Below are positions 1-8,782 of a stretch of 64,000 bases of DNA, piece after piece; position 1 is the stretch's first letter, and each line of letters starts with the position of its first letter. A program made the translations under genes and the position numbers. Source of the DNA: Sphingopyxis sp. (GTDB lineage: Bacteria > Pseudomonadota > Alphaproteobacteria > Sphingomonadales > Sphingomonadaceae); the NCBI GenBank assembly GCA_030148985.1, contig JASBSJ010000065.1, positions 146,550 to 210,549 on the forward strand. Direction: 5' to 3'. The notes under the pieces are model-generated. The model was given only the letters and a program-made list of their open reading frames with translations. It was not told where the DNA came from and did no database searches.

Positions 1-1
1 C

Positions 2-2872
2 AACGACCGCTATGTTGCGCGCGCGGGCAGCGTGATCGACGGGCTGCTCGATGGCGGGCAGGGCATCGACACGTTCGAATTCCTGCTGGCCGGCGACACG
101 GGCAATTTGCCGAGCGGGCTGACCGGGTTCGAATCCTATGCCGCGCGCGGACAGGGAACGATCAACGTCACGCTCGACCAGGATATCGACACGATCGAAC
201 TGCTCGACGGCGCGAACCTGACCCTGAACGACGGCACCGGCACGATCCAGAATATCGTCGGCGACGACAGCAACAATGCCGTGACCGTGACGGGCACGCT
301 GGCGGGCGGCGTCAATCTTGGCGGCGGTGACGACACGCTGAACCTGACGCTGGCGGGGGTATTGTCGGGCGCGCTCGATGGCGGGGCGGGGAACGACACG
401 CTCAATCTGACGCTCACCAACGCATCGACGATCAACGGTATGAACGGGTTCGAGGTCGCCAACATCTCGGGCGAGGCCCAGCTGACGCTCGGCAATCTGG
501 GCGCCGGACAGACGGTCAATTTCGACGGATCGGACAATGAGCTGATCATCGCCTCCGGCGCGGCGTTCGACGGAACGGTCAATGGCGGCGAGGGCCGCGA
601 CCTGCTCCGCATCCAGTCGGGCGACGACGAAAGCCGCACAGTCATCGCCGCGCAGATCCAGAGTTTCGAGGATCTGGAGCTGGAGGGGCCGGGCACGCTG
701 GCGCTGCTCGGCGGCGCTTATAGTTTCCAGACCGTCGGCATCGATGGCGCGCTCGAACTTGGCGCGGGCAGCAGCCTGACGTCGGCAGGGGGTGTAACCT
801 TCGGGTCCGGCGACAATCGCTTCCTTCTCGCCAGCGGTGCGACCGTGACCGGCGGGGTCGACGGCGGCGACGGCGACGACCTGCTCCAGCTCAATCAGGG
901 CGAAGGCACGGTGCGCACGCTGTCGTCGGTCGGCGCGACCAGTTTCGAGCGGCTCGAAAGCTCGGGCGCCGGCGAACTGCGCATCGACCTCGACTCGACC
1001 TTTGACTCGGTGTCGATCGACGGCGGGCTGACGACGATCGTCGCGGGCACGACGCTGACTGCGCCGGTCATCGGCGGTGCCGGCAACGACACGCTCGCGG
1101 TGCTGGGCTCGCTTGTCGGCAACGTCGATCTGGGTGCAGGCGACGACCGTCTGATCCTCGCCAATTTTGATCCGGCCAACAGCTATTCGGGCGGGGCGGG
1201 GAGCGATACGATCGAGCTTCGCACGACGTCGACCTATGAGAACCCGCTCGCATTCAGCGGCGACGAAGTGTCCGACTTCGAACGGCTCGCGGTCAGTGGC
1301 GGCGTGGTGTCGCTCACCGACGATACGAGCTGGGAGGGTATTTCGATCACCGGCGGCCGCCTGATCGGTCAGGCGGGGACGACGATCACCTCGTCGTCGG
1401 CAATCCTTGTCGGCGCGGGCGCGACCTTCGGGTCGGCGGGCACCGTCAATGCCGATATCGATGTGCGCGGCACGCTGTCGCCCGGCGCGTCGCCCGGCAC
1501 GATGACGGTAAATGGCGATGTGATGTTCCGCACCGGATCGAACCTGCTCCTTGAACTGACGCCGACGGTCAGCGACCTCTTGAACATTTCGGGGACGATG
1601 ACGATCGAACAGGGCGCGGCGGTCGACATCACCGGGGTGCTGCAAGGGGCGCCGGGCGAGCTGCTCGACCTTGTCGTGGCCGAAGGCGGGATCGAGGGAC
1701 GCTTCACCACGATCAACAAGTCCTCCACGATCTTTGGCTTCGTCGTCCAGAACGGCAATCGCCTGCAAATCCGCAGCGAGTTCGAAAATGACGCCGATTA
1801 TCCGTCGAACGTGCGGACCAGCATCGATTATTCGAACCAGGTGCTGCGCGGCGGTTATGGCGTGCAGGCCTATACCGACGCGCTGAACGTGCTGACCGAT
1901 GCCGAGGGCCAGGCGAACCAGACTGCCTTTGCACAGCTCACGGGTGAAGCCTATGCCTCCGCGCTCCATATCGGTGCCGACGCGGCGCTGACGCTGTCGG
2001 CGAGCACGCGCCAGATGGTCGCCTTTGCGCCGAAGCGCGATGGACTGTTCCTGTTCGGGCAGGCGGCGATGGGCGACGGCAAGCTGCGCGGAAGCGCGCG
2101 GACCGGCGCATCGGGCGGACACAGCAGCACCGACGGCGTCTATGGCGGCATCGGCTATGGTTTCGATGAAAACAGCCAGGCCGGCCTGTTCATCGGCTCG
2201 CTCGACACGCGGCAGAGCCTGGGTGCGCTGGGCGCCAAGACAAAGGCCGACGGCTTCGCGATCGGCGCCTATGCCAATGCGCGGCTTGGCGGGTTGGGGA
2301 TGCACGCGATGATTGCGCGCGTCGGTTCGGATGCGACGACGACCCGCTCGCTGCTCGCCGCGCCCTCGTCCGCCGCGGTCGGCCGTTACGATCTCGACAG
2401 CTGGGTTGCCGACCTGACCGTCGATTATGGCGTGGCGCTGGGCGACATTCGGTTCGCGCCGCGCGTGGGCCTGACTTATGTTGATACCAAGCGCGATACG
2501 GTGGTCGAAAGCGGCGCGGGTGCCTTTGCCCTGTCGATCGACGAAAAGCGTATGCGCGGCCTTTACGGCGACGTTGCGTTGCAGCTCTCGTCGATCATGG
2601 ATGCGGGCGGCACGGCTTTTACGCCCTACATCGAGATGGGCTATCGCTTCGCGCTCGACGGCATGTCGGCCAGTGCGACCGGCGGCTTCACGGGCGCGCC
2701 GGGCGCGGGGATGCGCGTCGACGGCGCGCGGCTCGACCGCAGCGCGGCCAATCTTGCCGCGGGCGCGTCGATCGATCTGGCGCCGTCGGTGCGGGTCAAT
2801 GTCGGCTATAGCCGCGACCTTGCGAACAATGATCGCGGAACCTTCTCCGGCGGCCTGTCGATCCGGTTCTGA
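2..2872 (+). CDS. Autotransporter (type V secretion), 5' end outside window
   Basis: The frame is open to the left window edge, so the N-terminus and signal peptide are missing; about 957 residues are visible. The passenger is Gly/Asp/Thr-rich beta-helix-like sequence with scattered single RTX-like motifs (GGAGNDTL, GGDGDDLL, GGAGSDTI) roughly every 20-90 residues. Near residue 500 is an SPGASPGT motif typical of the passenger-associated repeat. The last ~280 residues form an autotransporter beta-barrel with alternating hydrophobic strands and a terminal aromatic residue (LSIRF). The barrel should insert in the outer membrane and export the passenger, probably as an adhesin or surface protein. 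A hairpin terminator follows. The beta-domain assignment is firm; the passenger function is unknown. Confidence 0.88.
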   Translation, partial: NDRYVARAGSVIDGLLDGGQGIDTFEFLLAGDTGNLPSGLTGFESYAARGQGTINVTLDQDIDTIELLDGANLTLNDGTGTIQNIVGDDSNNAVTVTGTLAGGVNLGGGDDTLNLTLAGVLSGALDGGAGNDTLNLTLTNASTINGMNGFEVANISGEAQLTLGNLGAGQTVNFDGSDNELIIASGAAFDGTVNGGEGRDLLRIQSGDDESRTVIAAQIQSFEDLELEGPGTLALLGGAYSFQTVGIDGALELGAGSSLTSAGGVTFGSGDNRFLLASGATVTGGVDGGDGDDLLQLNQGEGTVRTLSSVGATSFERLESSGAGELRIDLDSTFDSVSIDGGLTTIVAGTTLTAPVIGGAGNDTLAVLGSLVGNVDLGAGDDRLILANFDPANSYSGGAGSDTIELRTTSTYENPLAFSGDEVSDFERLAVSGGVVSLTDDTSWEGISITGGRLIGQAGTTITSSSAILVGAGATFGSAGTVNADIDVRGTLSPGASPGTMTVNGDVMFRTGSNLLLELTPTVSDLLNISGTMTIEQGAAVDITGVLQGAPGELLDLVVAEGGIEGRFTTINKSSTIFGFVVQNGNRLQIRSEFENDADYPSNVRTSIDYSNQVLRGGYGVQAYTDALNVLTDAEGQANQTAFAQLTGEAYASALHIGADAALTLSASTRQMVAFAPKRDGLFLFGQAAMGDGKLRGSARTGASGGHSSTDGVYGGIGYGFDENSQAGLFIGSLDTRQSLGALGAKTKADGFAIGAYANARLGGLGMHAMIARVGSDATTTRSLLAAPSSAAVGRYDLDSWVADLTVDYGVALGDIRFAPRVGLTYVDTKRDTVVESGAGAFALSIDEKRMRGLYGDVALQLSSIMDAGGTAFTPYIEMGYRFALDGMSASATGGFTGAPGAGMRVDGARLDRSAANLAAGASIDLAPSVRVNVGYSRDLANNDRGTFSGGLSIRF

Positions 2873-2921
2873 TCACCCTTTTCCGTCGCCGGCGCGTCTG
2901 GTTCGACGTCCCGGCCCTTGA

Positions 2922-2960
2922 CCCCGGTCGCACCCAGGTGCGGCCGGGGCTTCTTTGTTC
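2922..2960 (+). terminator. Rho-independent terminator after the autotransporter gene
   Basis: A 12-bp stem (2922-2933 with 2938-2949, one G-T wobble) with a 4-base loop is followed by a T-rich stretch (2951-2959). It lies 50 bp after the autotransporter stop codon. Confidence 0.75.
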
Positions 2961-3103
2961 GCCCGCTCGTCGCATCGTTCCGCCGTTCGTCGCGCACGTG
3001 CTTATGTCGCGCGGCCGGGCAGGGCAGGCGAGACCCGTCCGGCGTGACTGGTAGGGCTTGATGTACCGCCGTCCGCTGATCCCGATCATCAGAGGAGATA
3101 GCA

Positions 3104-3415
3104 ATGAAACCTGTATTCTGGGCAGTTCTGCCCGCACTTGCCCTTGTCGCACCCGCTTCGGCTGCGACCCCCACCGACGAGCAACCGGCGACGGCCGCGG
3201 CGCCCGAGCAAGTCGACCCGCCCAAGGCGTGCAAGAAGAAAAAGAAGGGCTTGGGCGGACTGCTGCGGGCGGCGCGCAGTTCGGGCCTAGTCAGCGTTGT
3301 CGCGGGCAAGGCGGGCACGGGCGGTGCGCTTGTCAATTCGGCCGCGAACACCGCGATCGACGTCGCCGATGCCACCAATCGCATGGCTCCGCCGGCAGAG
3401 AAACCGAAATGCTGA
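3104..3415 (+). CDS. Small exported protein, unknown function
   Basis: Not a family I recognise. The 103-residue product has a clear Sec signal peptide (MKPVFWAVLPALALVAPASA, cleavage after ASA near residue 20). An acidic/proline-rich stretch follows, then a CKKKKKGLGG basic patch, a glycine/alanine-rich segment and a C-terminal Cys (PKC). Start is ATG after AGAGGAG. It is the first gene of a four-gene plus-strand run of exported proteins, and its stop overlaps the start of the next gene by 7 bp. The two cysteines could form a disulfide in the periplasm (inference). Confidence 0.75.
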   Translation: MKPVFWAVLPALALVAPASAATPTDEQPATAAAPEQVDPPKACKKKKKGLGGLLRAARSSGLVSVVAGKAGTGGALVNSAANTAIDVADATNRMAPPAEKPKC

Positions 3416-3867
3416 AGCCATCCAAGGCCCTGTTGATCGTAGGCGGCGTTCTGTTGCTGGCCGGGTGCAGCACGGCCAAGAACGATGACCCGAGCGAGCG
3501 ATCGACGCTGAGCGCGAGCGGTGAACCGCTGCGCGCAGGCCTGTACCGCGTCGTCCAGACCGGCGACGTCGATCATCAAGATGAACGGTGCATCGGCGCG
3601 GAAGATGTGGCGGCGGGACGCTTTGCGGTGCCGGGGACGATCGAAGACGGCTGGACGGTCGACACCAACCGGATGTCGGGCGGCACGATCGAGGTGGCGG
3701 CGCGGCATCCGTCGGGCAGCCGCCTCCATATCGGTGGCACCTTCCAGAAGGAATCCTTTGACGTCGAGGGCATAATGGAAATGAAGCTGAACGGCGAAAC
3801 GCACGTCATTCGTACGCGGCAGGTGGGGGCGTTCGCGTCGCCGGCCTGCCCCGCCGAGGCGGCCTGA
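3409..3867 (+). CDS. Putative lipoprotein, DUF3617-like
   Basis: The 152-residue product starts MLKPSKALLIVGGVLLLAGC, a type II signal peptide with lipobox LAGC, so it should be lipidated at Cys20. The mature part has a short beta-rich domain: GLYRV near the start, a conserved-looking Cys (RCIGAED), a GG-x-I strand, HIGGTFQ and a C-terminal Cys (SPAC). This pattern resembles the DUF3617 family of alphaproteobacterial envelope proteins. I take the ATG at 3409, inside the 3' end of the preceding gene, because it places the lipobox correctly; this overlap implies translational coupling. The family call is from motif resemblance only. Confidence 0.7.
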   Translation: MLKPSKALLIVGGVLLLAGCSTAKNDDPSERSTLSASGEPLRAGLYRVVQTGDVDHQDERCIGAEDVAAGRFAVPGTIEDGWTVDTNRMSGGTIEVAARHPSGSRLHIGGTFQKESFDVEGIMEMKLNGETHVIRTRQVGAFASPACPAEAA

Positions 3868-3886
3868 CGGAACGGGTATCGCGGCG

Positions 3887-4960
3887 ATGCTGATAAGCCG
3901 GTACGGTCTTGTGGCCACCGCCGTTTCGTTTGCGCTGGTGCCGGCGAGTGCGATGGCGCGCGCGTGCGACGACCCGCTCCAGTCGGCGGCAGAAGCAGTG
4001 TCGCAGCTGCCCGGCGACGTGCCGTATCAGGTACCGGACGAGCTTCAGGCGCTATATGACGAAGCATCGGAGCTGGCTGAAGGCGACCCCGAGGAATGCC
4101 TGGCGGTCGTGCGGCGGATGAATGCGTTGATGGCACGCCACAGCGGAGGCGGCGGCGCGGTGGTCCCCGTCGAGGTCGAGGAACCGGCCGACGCGGGAGA
4201 CCCCGACGCGATCCTGGCGGATTTGCACCTCGACGACGCGGAACGGCTGCGTTGGCGGATCGAACGCGCGTCGGACGATGAGGGCGAGCAGTTGCAGGCG
4301 GTTGGCGACTATCGCGACGCCACGCGGCACTATGCGGGTGCGATGCGCGCCTTTGCGGTGTCGCGTCGGAGCGCGCCGGCGGAGCTGGCCGAGATCGAGA
4401 CCGCCGTCGCAGAGATCGACACGCTGACGAGGGAGTTCGAACAGATCGTCGTCGTGAATGCCCCCGACGATGTGATGCACGCCCGGCTGGAGGATGCGGT
4501 GCGCCGCGTGGTCGAGGCGCGGCGCGCTCTCGAACGCGCGTGGCAGCGCTATCACGCCCGTGAGGCCGCCAAAGCCGATGATTATATCGCGCCGCTGGGC
4601 TCGCCGGGGTTTCGGCCGGCGCCGCTGGTCGATGATTTCATCGCGCCGCTGGGTGATGCCGAAACGCGTAGCGCGCAGATCCGGCTGCGCGATGCCGAAC
4701 GCGCGCTGAAACAGGTCCGCAACAGCTGGGATCCGCATGTTCATCGAACCGACTGGACGTTCCTCGACATGCGCGAGGGGTATAAGCAGGCGTATAAGGA
4801 CGAATATGAGCGGTTCGCCGACGAGCTGAAGGCCTTTGACGCGACACTCGACGCCTATATGCCGGGTCGCGTCGCCGACTTCACGCGCCGCCGCGTCGAT
4901 CTGTCGGAACGGCACGAGCGGCGGCTCGACGCGATTTTCGAGCGCTATGCCATTCGCTGA
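3887..4960 (+). CDS. Exported helical protein, unknown function
   Basis: No family recognised. The 357-residue product has an N-terminal signal sequence (cleavage near AMA-RA, residue ~25). The mature chain is strongly helical and charged (Glu/Arg/Ala rich, possible coiled coil). Cys27 and Cys71 could pair. A short internal repeat DD(Y/F)IAPLG occurs at residues 231-238 and 249-256, separated by a Pro/Gly linker, dividing an N-terminal from a C-terminal helical half. It sits 19 bp after the lipoprotein gene and 15 bp before the next exported-protein gene, so it is probably in one operon with them. Confidence 0.75.
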   Translation: MLISRYGLVATAVSFALVPASAMARACDDPLQSAAEAVSQLPGDVPYQVPDELQALYDEASELAEGDPEECLAVVRRMNALMARHSGGGGAVVPVEVEEPADAGDPDAILADLHLDDAERLRWRIERASDDEGEQLQAVGDYRDATRHYAGAMRAFAVSRRSAPAELAEIETAVAEIDTLTREFEQIVVVNAPDDVMHARLEDAVRRVVEARRALERAWQRYHAREAAKADDYIAPLGSPGFRPAPLVDDFIAPLGDAETRSAQIRLRDAERALKQVRNSWDPHVHRTDWTFLDMREGYKQAYKDEYERFADELKAFDATLDAYMPGRVADFTRRRVDLSERHERRLDAIFERYAIR

Positions 4961-4975
4961 ACTTCCGAGGATTCC

Positions 4976-5689
4976 ATGATGTCCCGTTTTCTGTTCGCCG
5001 CCGCCCTGTTGGCGAGCGTTTCCGTCGCCGTGCAGGCGCAGGCACCCGTGAAGGGCGTCGTCCAGGGGCAGGTCGCCGATGAGCAGGGGCGGCCGATCGC
5101 CGATGCCGAAGTGACGGTGCGTTATCAGTCGAATCCCGGCGGGGTCAGCATCAGCCGGTCGGCGCGGACCGACCGGCAGGGGCGCTACCGGATCGACCTC
5201 CGCCAACCGCCGGGTGTGTGGACGGCCCACGCAAAGGCGACGCTGAGCATCGACGGGTCGCGCATGACGATCGACCTCGTCCCCGACAATAGCGCGCCCT
5301 TCGCCGGCAATGCCGGTGCGGTGCGGAATTTCCGGCTGCGTTTCGTCGAGCAGACCGCCGACGATGCCTATGGCGTCGGCGGGATGCTGGTCGTCCAATC
5401 GGCGATCGGCGATTACACGCCGCTGGACGAGGTAATGGTGACGCTGCATCCGGTCGGCGGTGGCACGCCGATCGAAAAGCGGCTGCGCAGCACGGGCGAA
5501 GGCTGGGTCGTGACGGGACTGCGCCCCGTATCCTATCGCGTCACCGCGAACCATCGCGGACGGCCGATGCTCGTGAGTGCCGCGCTGACGCCGCAGCGCG
5601 ACTATGACTGGCAAGCATCGGTCGTCGGGCGTTTCGAGCGGACGGGGCCGGGAATTTATCAGCTGCGGATCGAAGTTCGCAGCCGATGA
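4976..5689 (+). CDS. Exported carboxypeptidase-regulatory-like domain protein
   Basis: The 237-residue product has a signal peptide (cleavage after VQAQA, residue ~22). The segment VKGVVQGQVADEQGRPIADAEVTV is followed by a 'TDRQGRYRIDL' turn; this is the signature of carboxypeptidase-regulatory-like / CNA-B-like beta-sandwich domains, usually involved in adhesion or protein contacts. A second similar half follows (DEVMVTLHPVGGG ... GEGWVVTGLRPVSYRV), so it is probably two tandem sandwiches. It is the last gene of the exported-protein run and converges on the next gene with 3 bp between stop codons. Start is one of two adjacent ATGs (4976 or 4979). No enzymatic role is evident. Confidence 0.78.
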   Translation: MMSRFLFAAALLASVSVAVQAQAPVKGVVQGQVADEQGRPIADAEVTVRYQSNPGGVSISRSARTDRQGRYRIDLRQPPGVWTAHAKATLSIDGSRMTIDLVPDNSAPFAGNAGAVRNFRLRFVEQTADDAYGVGGMLVVQSAIGDYTPLDEVMVTLHPVGGGTPIEKRLRSTGEGWVVTGLRPVSYRVTANHRGRPMLVSAALTPQRDYDWQASVVGRFERTGPGIYQLRIEVRSR

Positions 5690-5692
5690 CCC

Positions 5693-7789
5693 CTAGCGGA
5701 GCTCGATGAGCATCAAATCGCGGTTGTCTGCGATCAACTGCGGCGTGACGACGCTGCCGTCGGGCGCGATCGCGAGAGGAAAGCGCGGCGCCTGACGCAG
5801 CGGGGCCAAACGGCGGCTAGCCCCGTTCCAGCCGGTGATCCACAGTTCGGCCGAGGTGCCGCTGCCGCGAATATGGACGATGCCATCGCTGCGCGGCGCC
5901 CATCCTTCGAGTTCACTTACCGCAATGTCTACGGGGAGCGCGCGGACAGCGCCCGAGGCCGGATCAAGCTCGACGATGGGGCTGGCGCTGGCCCGCCGAG
6001 CGAACAGCCGGGTGCCAGCGCGCTCGACAATGGCGATGCCCCGGCTGTCGGGTACGGGCGCGCTGCGTCCCGAAGCGAGATCGAGCGACATCAACTGCCA
6101 CCCCGATCCGTTGACCGCGGTGAAGAATATCCGGCGTTGACCAGGGGCCCATATGGCGCGTCCCTTAGGTGCGCCGTCGCTGGTGAGCCGGGTCAACGCA
6201 GAGCCATCGGACCGGATCGAAAAAACGTCGGTGCGGCCGTCGACGACGCCCAGAAAGAGCGCTCGCTCGCCATCGCCGGACCAGCGCGGCGCGTAGACAT
6301 AGCTCGCCTTCATATCGGTCAGGCGCACGATCCTGCCGTCCGTCTGCCGCGTCCAGATCTGGTTCGTGCCATTGCGATCCGATGCGAAAAGAATCGTTCC
6401 GTCGCCGCGGACATCGGGGTCGCGGTCGGTTCCCTCGCCCATGGTGATTGGCAACGCCGATCCGCCATCGCGACCCACACGCGCGAGATTGGCCTGGATG
6501 CGTCCCGTTTCGACCGCGATTTGCCGGCTTTCGCGATCGGTCGATAGGCGACCGAGCGGGAGCATGCCGAGCGTAACCCGCTGCGGTTCCGACCGGCGCG
6601 CGGTGTCGATCGCCCACAGACCGAAATCGCCGCCGCGGTTGCTGCTGAAAAACAGCGTGCGATCGTCGTTCGCCCAGGTAAATCCGGCTGCTTTCCACCC
6701 GTCATCGGTCAGTGTTTGTTCGCGGCCTGTCGTCGTATCCAGCATCTGGATCGAATCGCTGCCGATTGCGGCGGTTCGGCGAAAGGCGATCCAGCGGCCG
6801 CTTTGCGATACGACCGGCGCGGAATCGCCGAGCATGTCGGCGGGCGGATTGGTCAGCGGCCGCGAGCGGCCGCTCGTTGCGTCGATCGCGACGAGGTGCC
6901 GCGCTCTGGTGCCGGCGGGGCGGAAACCCACAATCAGTTCATTGGCATTGAGCCACGCAAGCCCGGCGTAGGGATCGAGGCACTTGCTGACGATCCGTTC
7001 CGCCCCGTTCGGCGGTGTCATCAGCACGATACTGCATTCGCCATCCCGCATGTCGCGAAGAAAGGCCAGCCGGTCGCCGTTTGGACTCCAGACCGGCGCC
7101 GATTCGTCGGCATGTGGTGTATTGGTGATCCGCACCGGCGTGGCGTCGCCGACGCTGACATTGCGCAAATAAATGTCCCGCGTTTCCCAGAAGCCCGGAC
7201 CGGCGGCGTAGGCAACGGTAAGGCCATTGAGCGCCATCGCGGGGAACATCTCGACGCCGGATTCCTGCGTCAGCGGACGCACGCCGCTGGCCGACCAGCT
7301 TTTGGAACTGCCCGCGTAAAGCGTGAGCGCACCGGCAACGGCGCAGACCGCGACGAGGGCGACCGAGGCGGCGACCTTGGCGCGGAAGGAGAGGCGCGGA
7401 TGCGCCGGTAGAAGCTCAGATATGGTGACGGAGGTTTGGGGATTTTGGGGTATGAGCAGGCGATAGCCAACGCGCGGGATCGTATCGACCGATACGCCAT
7501 CTTCGTCGGCAAGCGCCTTGCGAAGCTGGCTGACGCTGCGGTTGAGCGAATCGTCGCCGACGATCCGGCCTTCCCAGCACAGTTCCAGCAGCTCATCGCG
7601 GCTGACCACGCGCCCTTCGGCGCGATGGAGTGCGACGAGAACCTGCATCACGCGCGGTTCGAGCGTCACGACATCGTTCCCGCGGCGTATCTCCAGCGCC
7701 GCCGGAGTGACCTCCAGCGTTCGCAACCGGAACGGCGGTTCGATCGCAAGTTCGATCGGACGCGCCGGGATGGAAGACATCTCGTTCAT
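5693..7789 (-). CDS. Membrane-anchored winged-helix regulator with PD40/TolB propeller
   Basis: From the N-terminus: an OmpR/CadC-type winged helix (about residues 20-110; LEPRVMQVLVALHRAEGRVV, SLNRSVSQLRKAL, RVGYRLL), one transmembrane helix (about 140-165; VAASVALVAVCAVAGALTLY), then ~500 residues of WD40-like/PD40 repeats (for example VWSPNGDRLAF, ASDRNGTNQIW). The topology is CadC-like: cytoplasmic DNA binding and a periplasmic propeller that could sense a ligand or protein. I choose the ATG at 7789 (MNEMSS) over a 44-residue upstream extension because the extension has no domain character. It lies 128 bp downstream of the ChaN-like gene and may regulate that receptor locus (inference). 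Confidence 0.85.
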   Translation of the reverse strand: MNEMSSIPARPIELAIEPPFRLRTLEVTPAALEIRRGNDVVTLEPRVMQVLVALHRAEGRVVSRDELLELCWEGRIVGDDSLNRSVSQLRKALADEDGVSVDTIPRVGYRLLIPQNPQTSVTISELLPAHPRLSFRAKVAASVALVAVCAVAGALTLYAGSSKSWSASGVRPLTQESGVEMFPAMALNGLTVAYAAGPGFWETRDIYLRNVSVGDATPVRITNTPHADESAPVWSPNGDRLAFLRDMRDGECSIVLMTPPNGAERIVSKCLDPYAGLAWLNANELIVGFRPAGTRARHLVAIDATSGRSRPLTNPPADMLGDSAPVVSQSGRWIAFRRTAAIGSDSIQMLDTTTGREQTLTDDGWKAAGFTWANDDRTLFFSSNRGGDFGLWAIDTARRSEPQRVTLGMLPLGRLSTDRESRQIAVETGRIQANLARVGRDGGSALPITMGEGTDRDPDVRGDGTILFASDRNGTNQIWTRQTDGRIVRLTDMKASYVYAPRWSGDGERALFLGVVDGRTDVFSIRSDGSALTRLTSDGAPKGRAIWAPGQRRIFFTAVNGSGWQLMSLDLASGRSAPVPDSRGIAIVERAGTRLFARRASASPIVELDPASGAVRALPVDIAVSELEGWAPRSDGIVHIRGSGTSAELWITGWNGASRRLAPLRQAPRFPLAIAPDGSVVTPQLIADNRDLMLIELR

Positions 7790-7917
7790 CGCCGCCTGGA
7801 CCGTGCCGAAGGACAAATCGTCAATCGCACCCTGCGTAACGACTTCGGCAGCGGAAGAACAGGTGTCGTTCGCGGGCTGGATGCGCCCCGCGGCCCGCCC
7901 GCCCGAGCGCGGCCAGC

Positions 7918-8751
7918 TCACGGTGCGGGCTTCGCCGGGGGTGATGCGGTAAAAGCGTTGCCCACTGAAAGCGTGGCATCGAATCCCTTGCGGCTGCTAC
8001 CCGCCGCGATACCGCGCGGGCGGCTTTCGCTTCGTGCCCGGATTGGCCGGGGGCCGCATGTTTCGTCCGTCTCCGGCGTCTCCCGCCAGCATGACCAGAT
8101 CTCGCCTCCCTCGACGTGGAAGGATATGGCAATCGTGCGCTCGGCGGGCAAAAGCTGCGACAAGGCAGGGAAGGGCGGGCCGAGCGACGTCCATTCGCTC
8201 TTGCCCGCGTGGCCGTTGCCGGTCAGTGCGAGCACCGGCGCCGCGGGTCGTGCGCGCTTGGCTGCGAGCAGCAGGTCCGCCATGCCCTTTTCGCGCGCCG
8301 CCGATGTTCCCGGCTGTTCGCTGGGATGGTCAAACGCCACGACCGCCAGATCGCCGTGTGCGGCTTTCATCTTTCGCAATGTTTCGATCAGGCCGAAGAT
8401 CGCCTGACTGGCGCGGCCGTCGCGGATCGTCCAGGCGTGGGAGGCCAGTAACGCGGCCTTTGCCGCGTCGTCGCCGTTGGAGGCGAGATAGGTGTCGAGC
8501 GCCGGTTGTTCGGCGGGCAGAAATTCCAGCCCGACGGTCAGCGGCGTGCCCGCCGCAGCATAGGCGCAAACAAGGTCGGCGAAGGCGACGGGGAGCTCGG
8601 CGGTGCCATGCGCTTCGCCCATGATCACAAAGTCGGGGCGCTGGACGTCGCGCAGCACTTCGGCACCCGGCAGCGGCGCGCAGGCTGTTTCCGCGGGCTC
8701 ATCGGATGCGGGGGCGGCCATCGCCAAAAGCGATAAGAGGATCGTCTTCAT
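7918..8751 (-). CDS. Exported ChaN/TraB/EreA-superfamily-like protein
   Basis: The 277-residue product has a short signal peptide (MKTILLSLLAMAAPAS). The GEAHGT motif near residue 45, GLEFLPAEQ, and a later GNGHAGKSEW motif are the glutamate/histidine signature of the superfamily containing ChaN (haem-binding, iron-regulated) and TraB/EreA-type proteins. Two Cys pairs are possible (CAPLPG, LVCAY; CWRETPETDETC). The gene begins 31 bp after the stop of a TonB-dependent receptor gene, so a role in handling an imported iron/haem-type ligand is plausible, but this is inference. The C-terminal ~40 residues are low-complexity and may be unstructured. Confidence 0.72.
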   Translation of the reverse strand: MKTILLSLLAMAAPASDEPAETACAPLPGAEVLRDVQRPDFVIMGEAHGTAELPVAFADLVCAYAAAGTPLTVGLEFLPAEQPALDTYLASNGDDAAKAALLASHAWTIRDGRASQAIFGLIETLRKMKAAHGDLAVVAFDHPSEQPGTSAAREKGMADLLLAAKRARPAAPVLALTGNGHAGKSEWTSLGPPFPALSQLLPAERTIAISFHVEGGEIWSCWRETPETDETCGPRPIRARSESRPRGIAAGSSRKGFDATLSVGNAFTASPPAKPAP

Positions 8752-8782
8752 TTCATATCTCCAGAGGCGCGATCGCGGCGCT

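Noticed and set aside
4052..5614. Long minus-strand open frame (520 codons) opposite two exported-protein genes
   Set aside because: It lacks domain motifs and a signal, and mirrors codon bias of the plus-strand genes, whose signal peptides and spacing are convincing.
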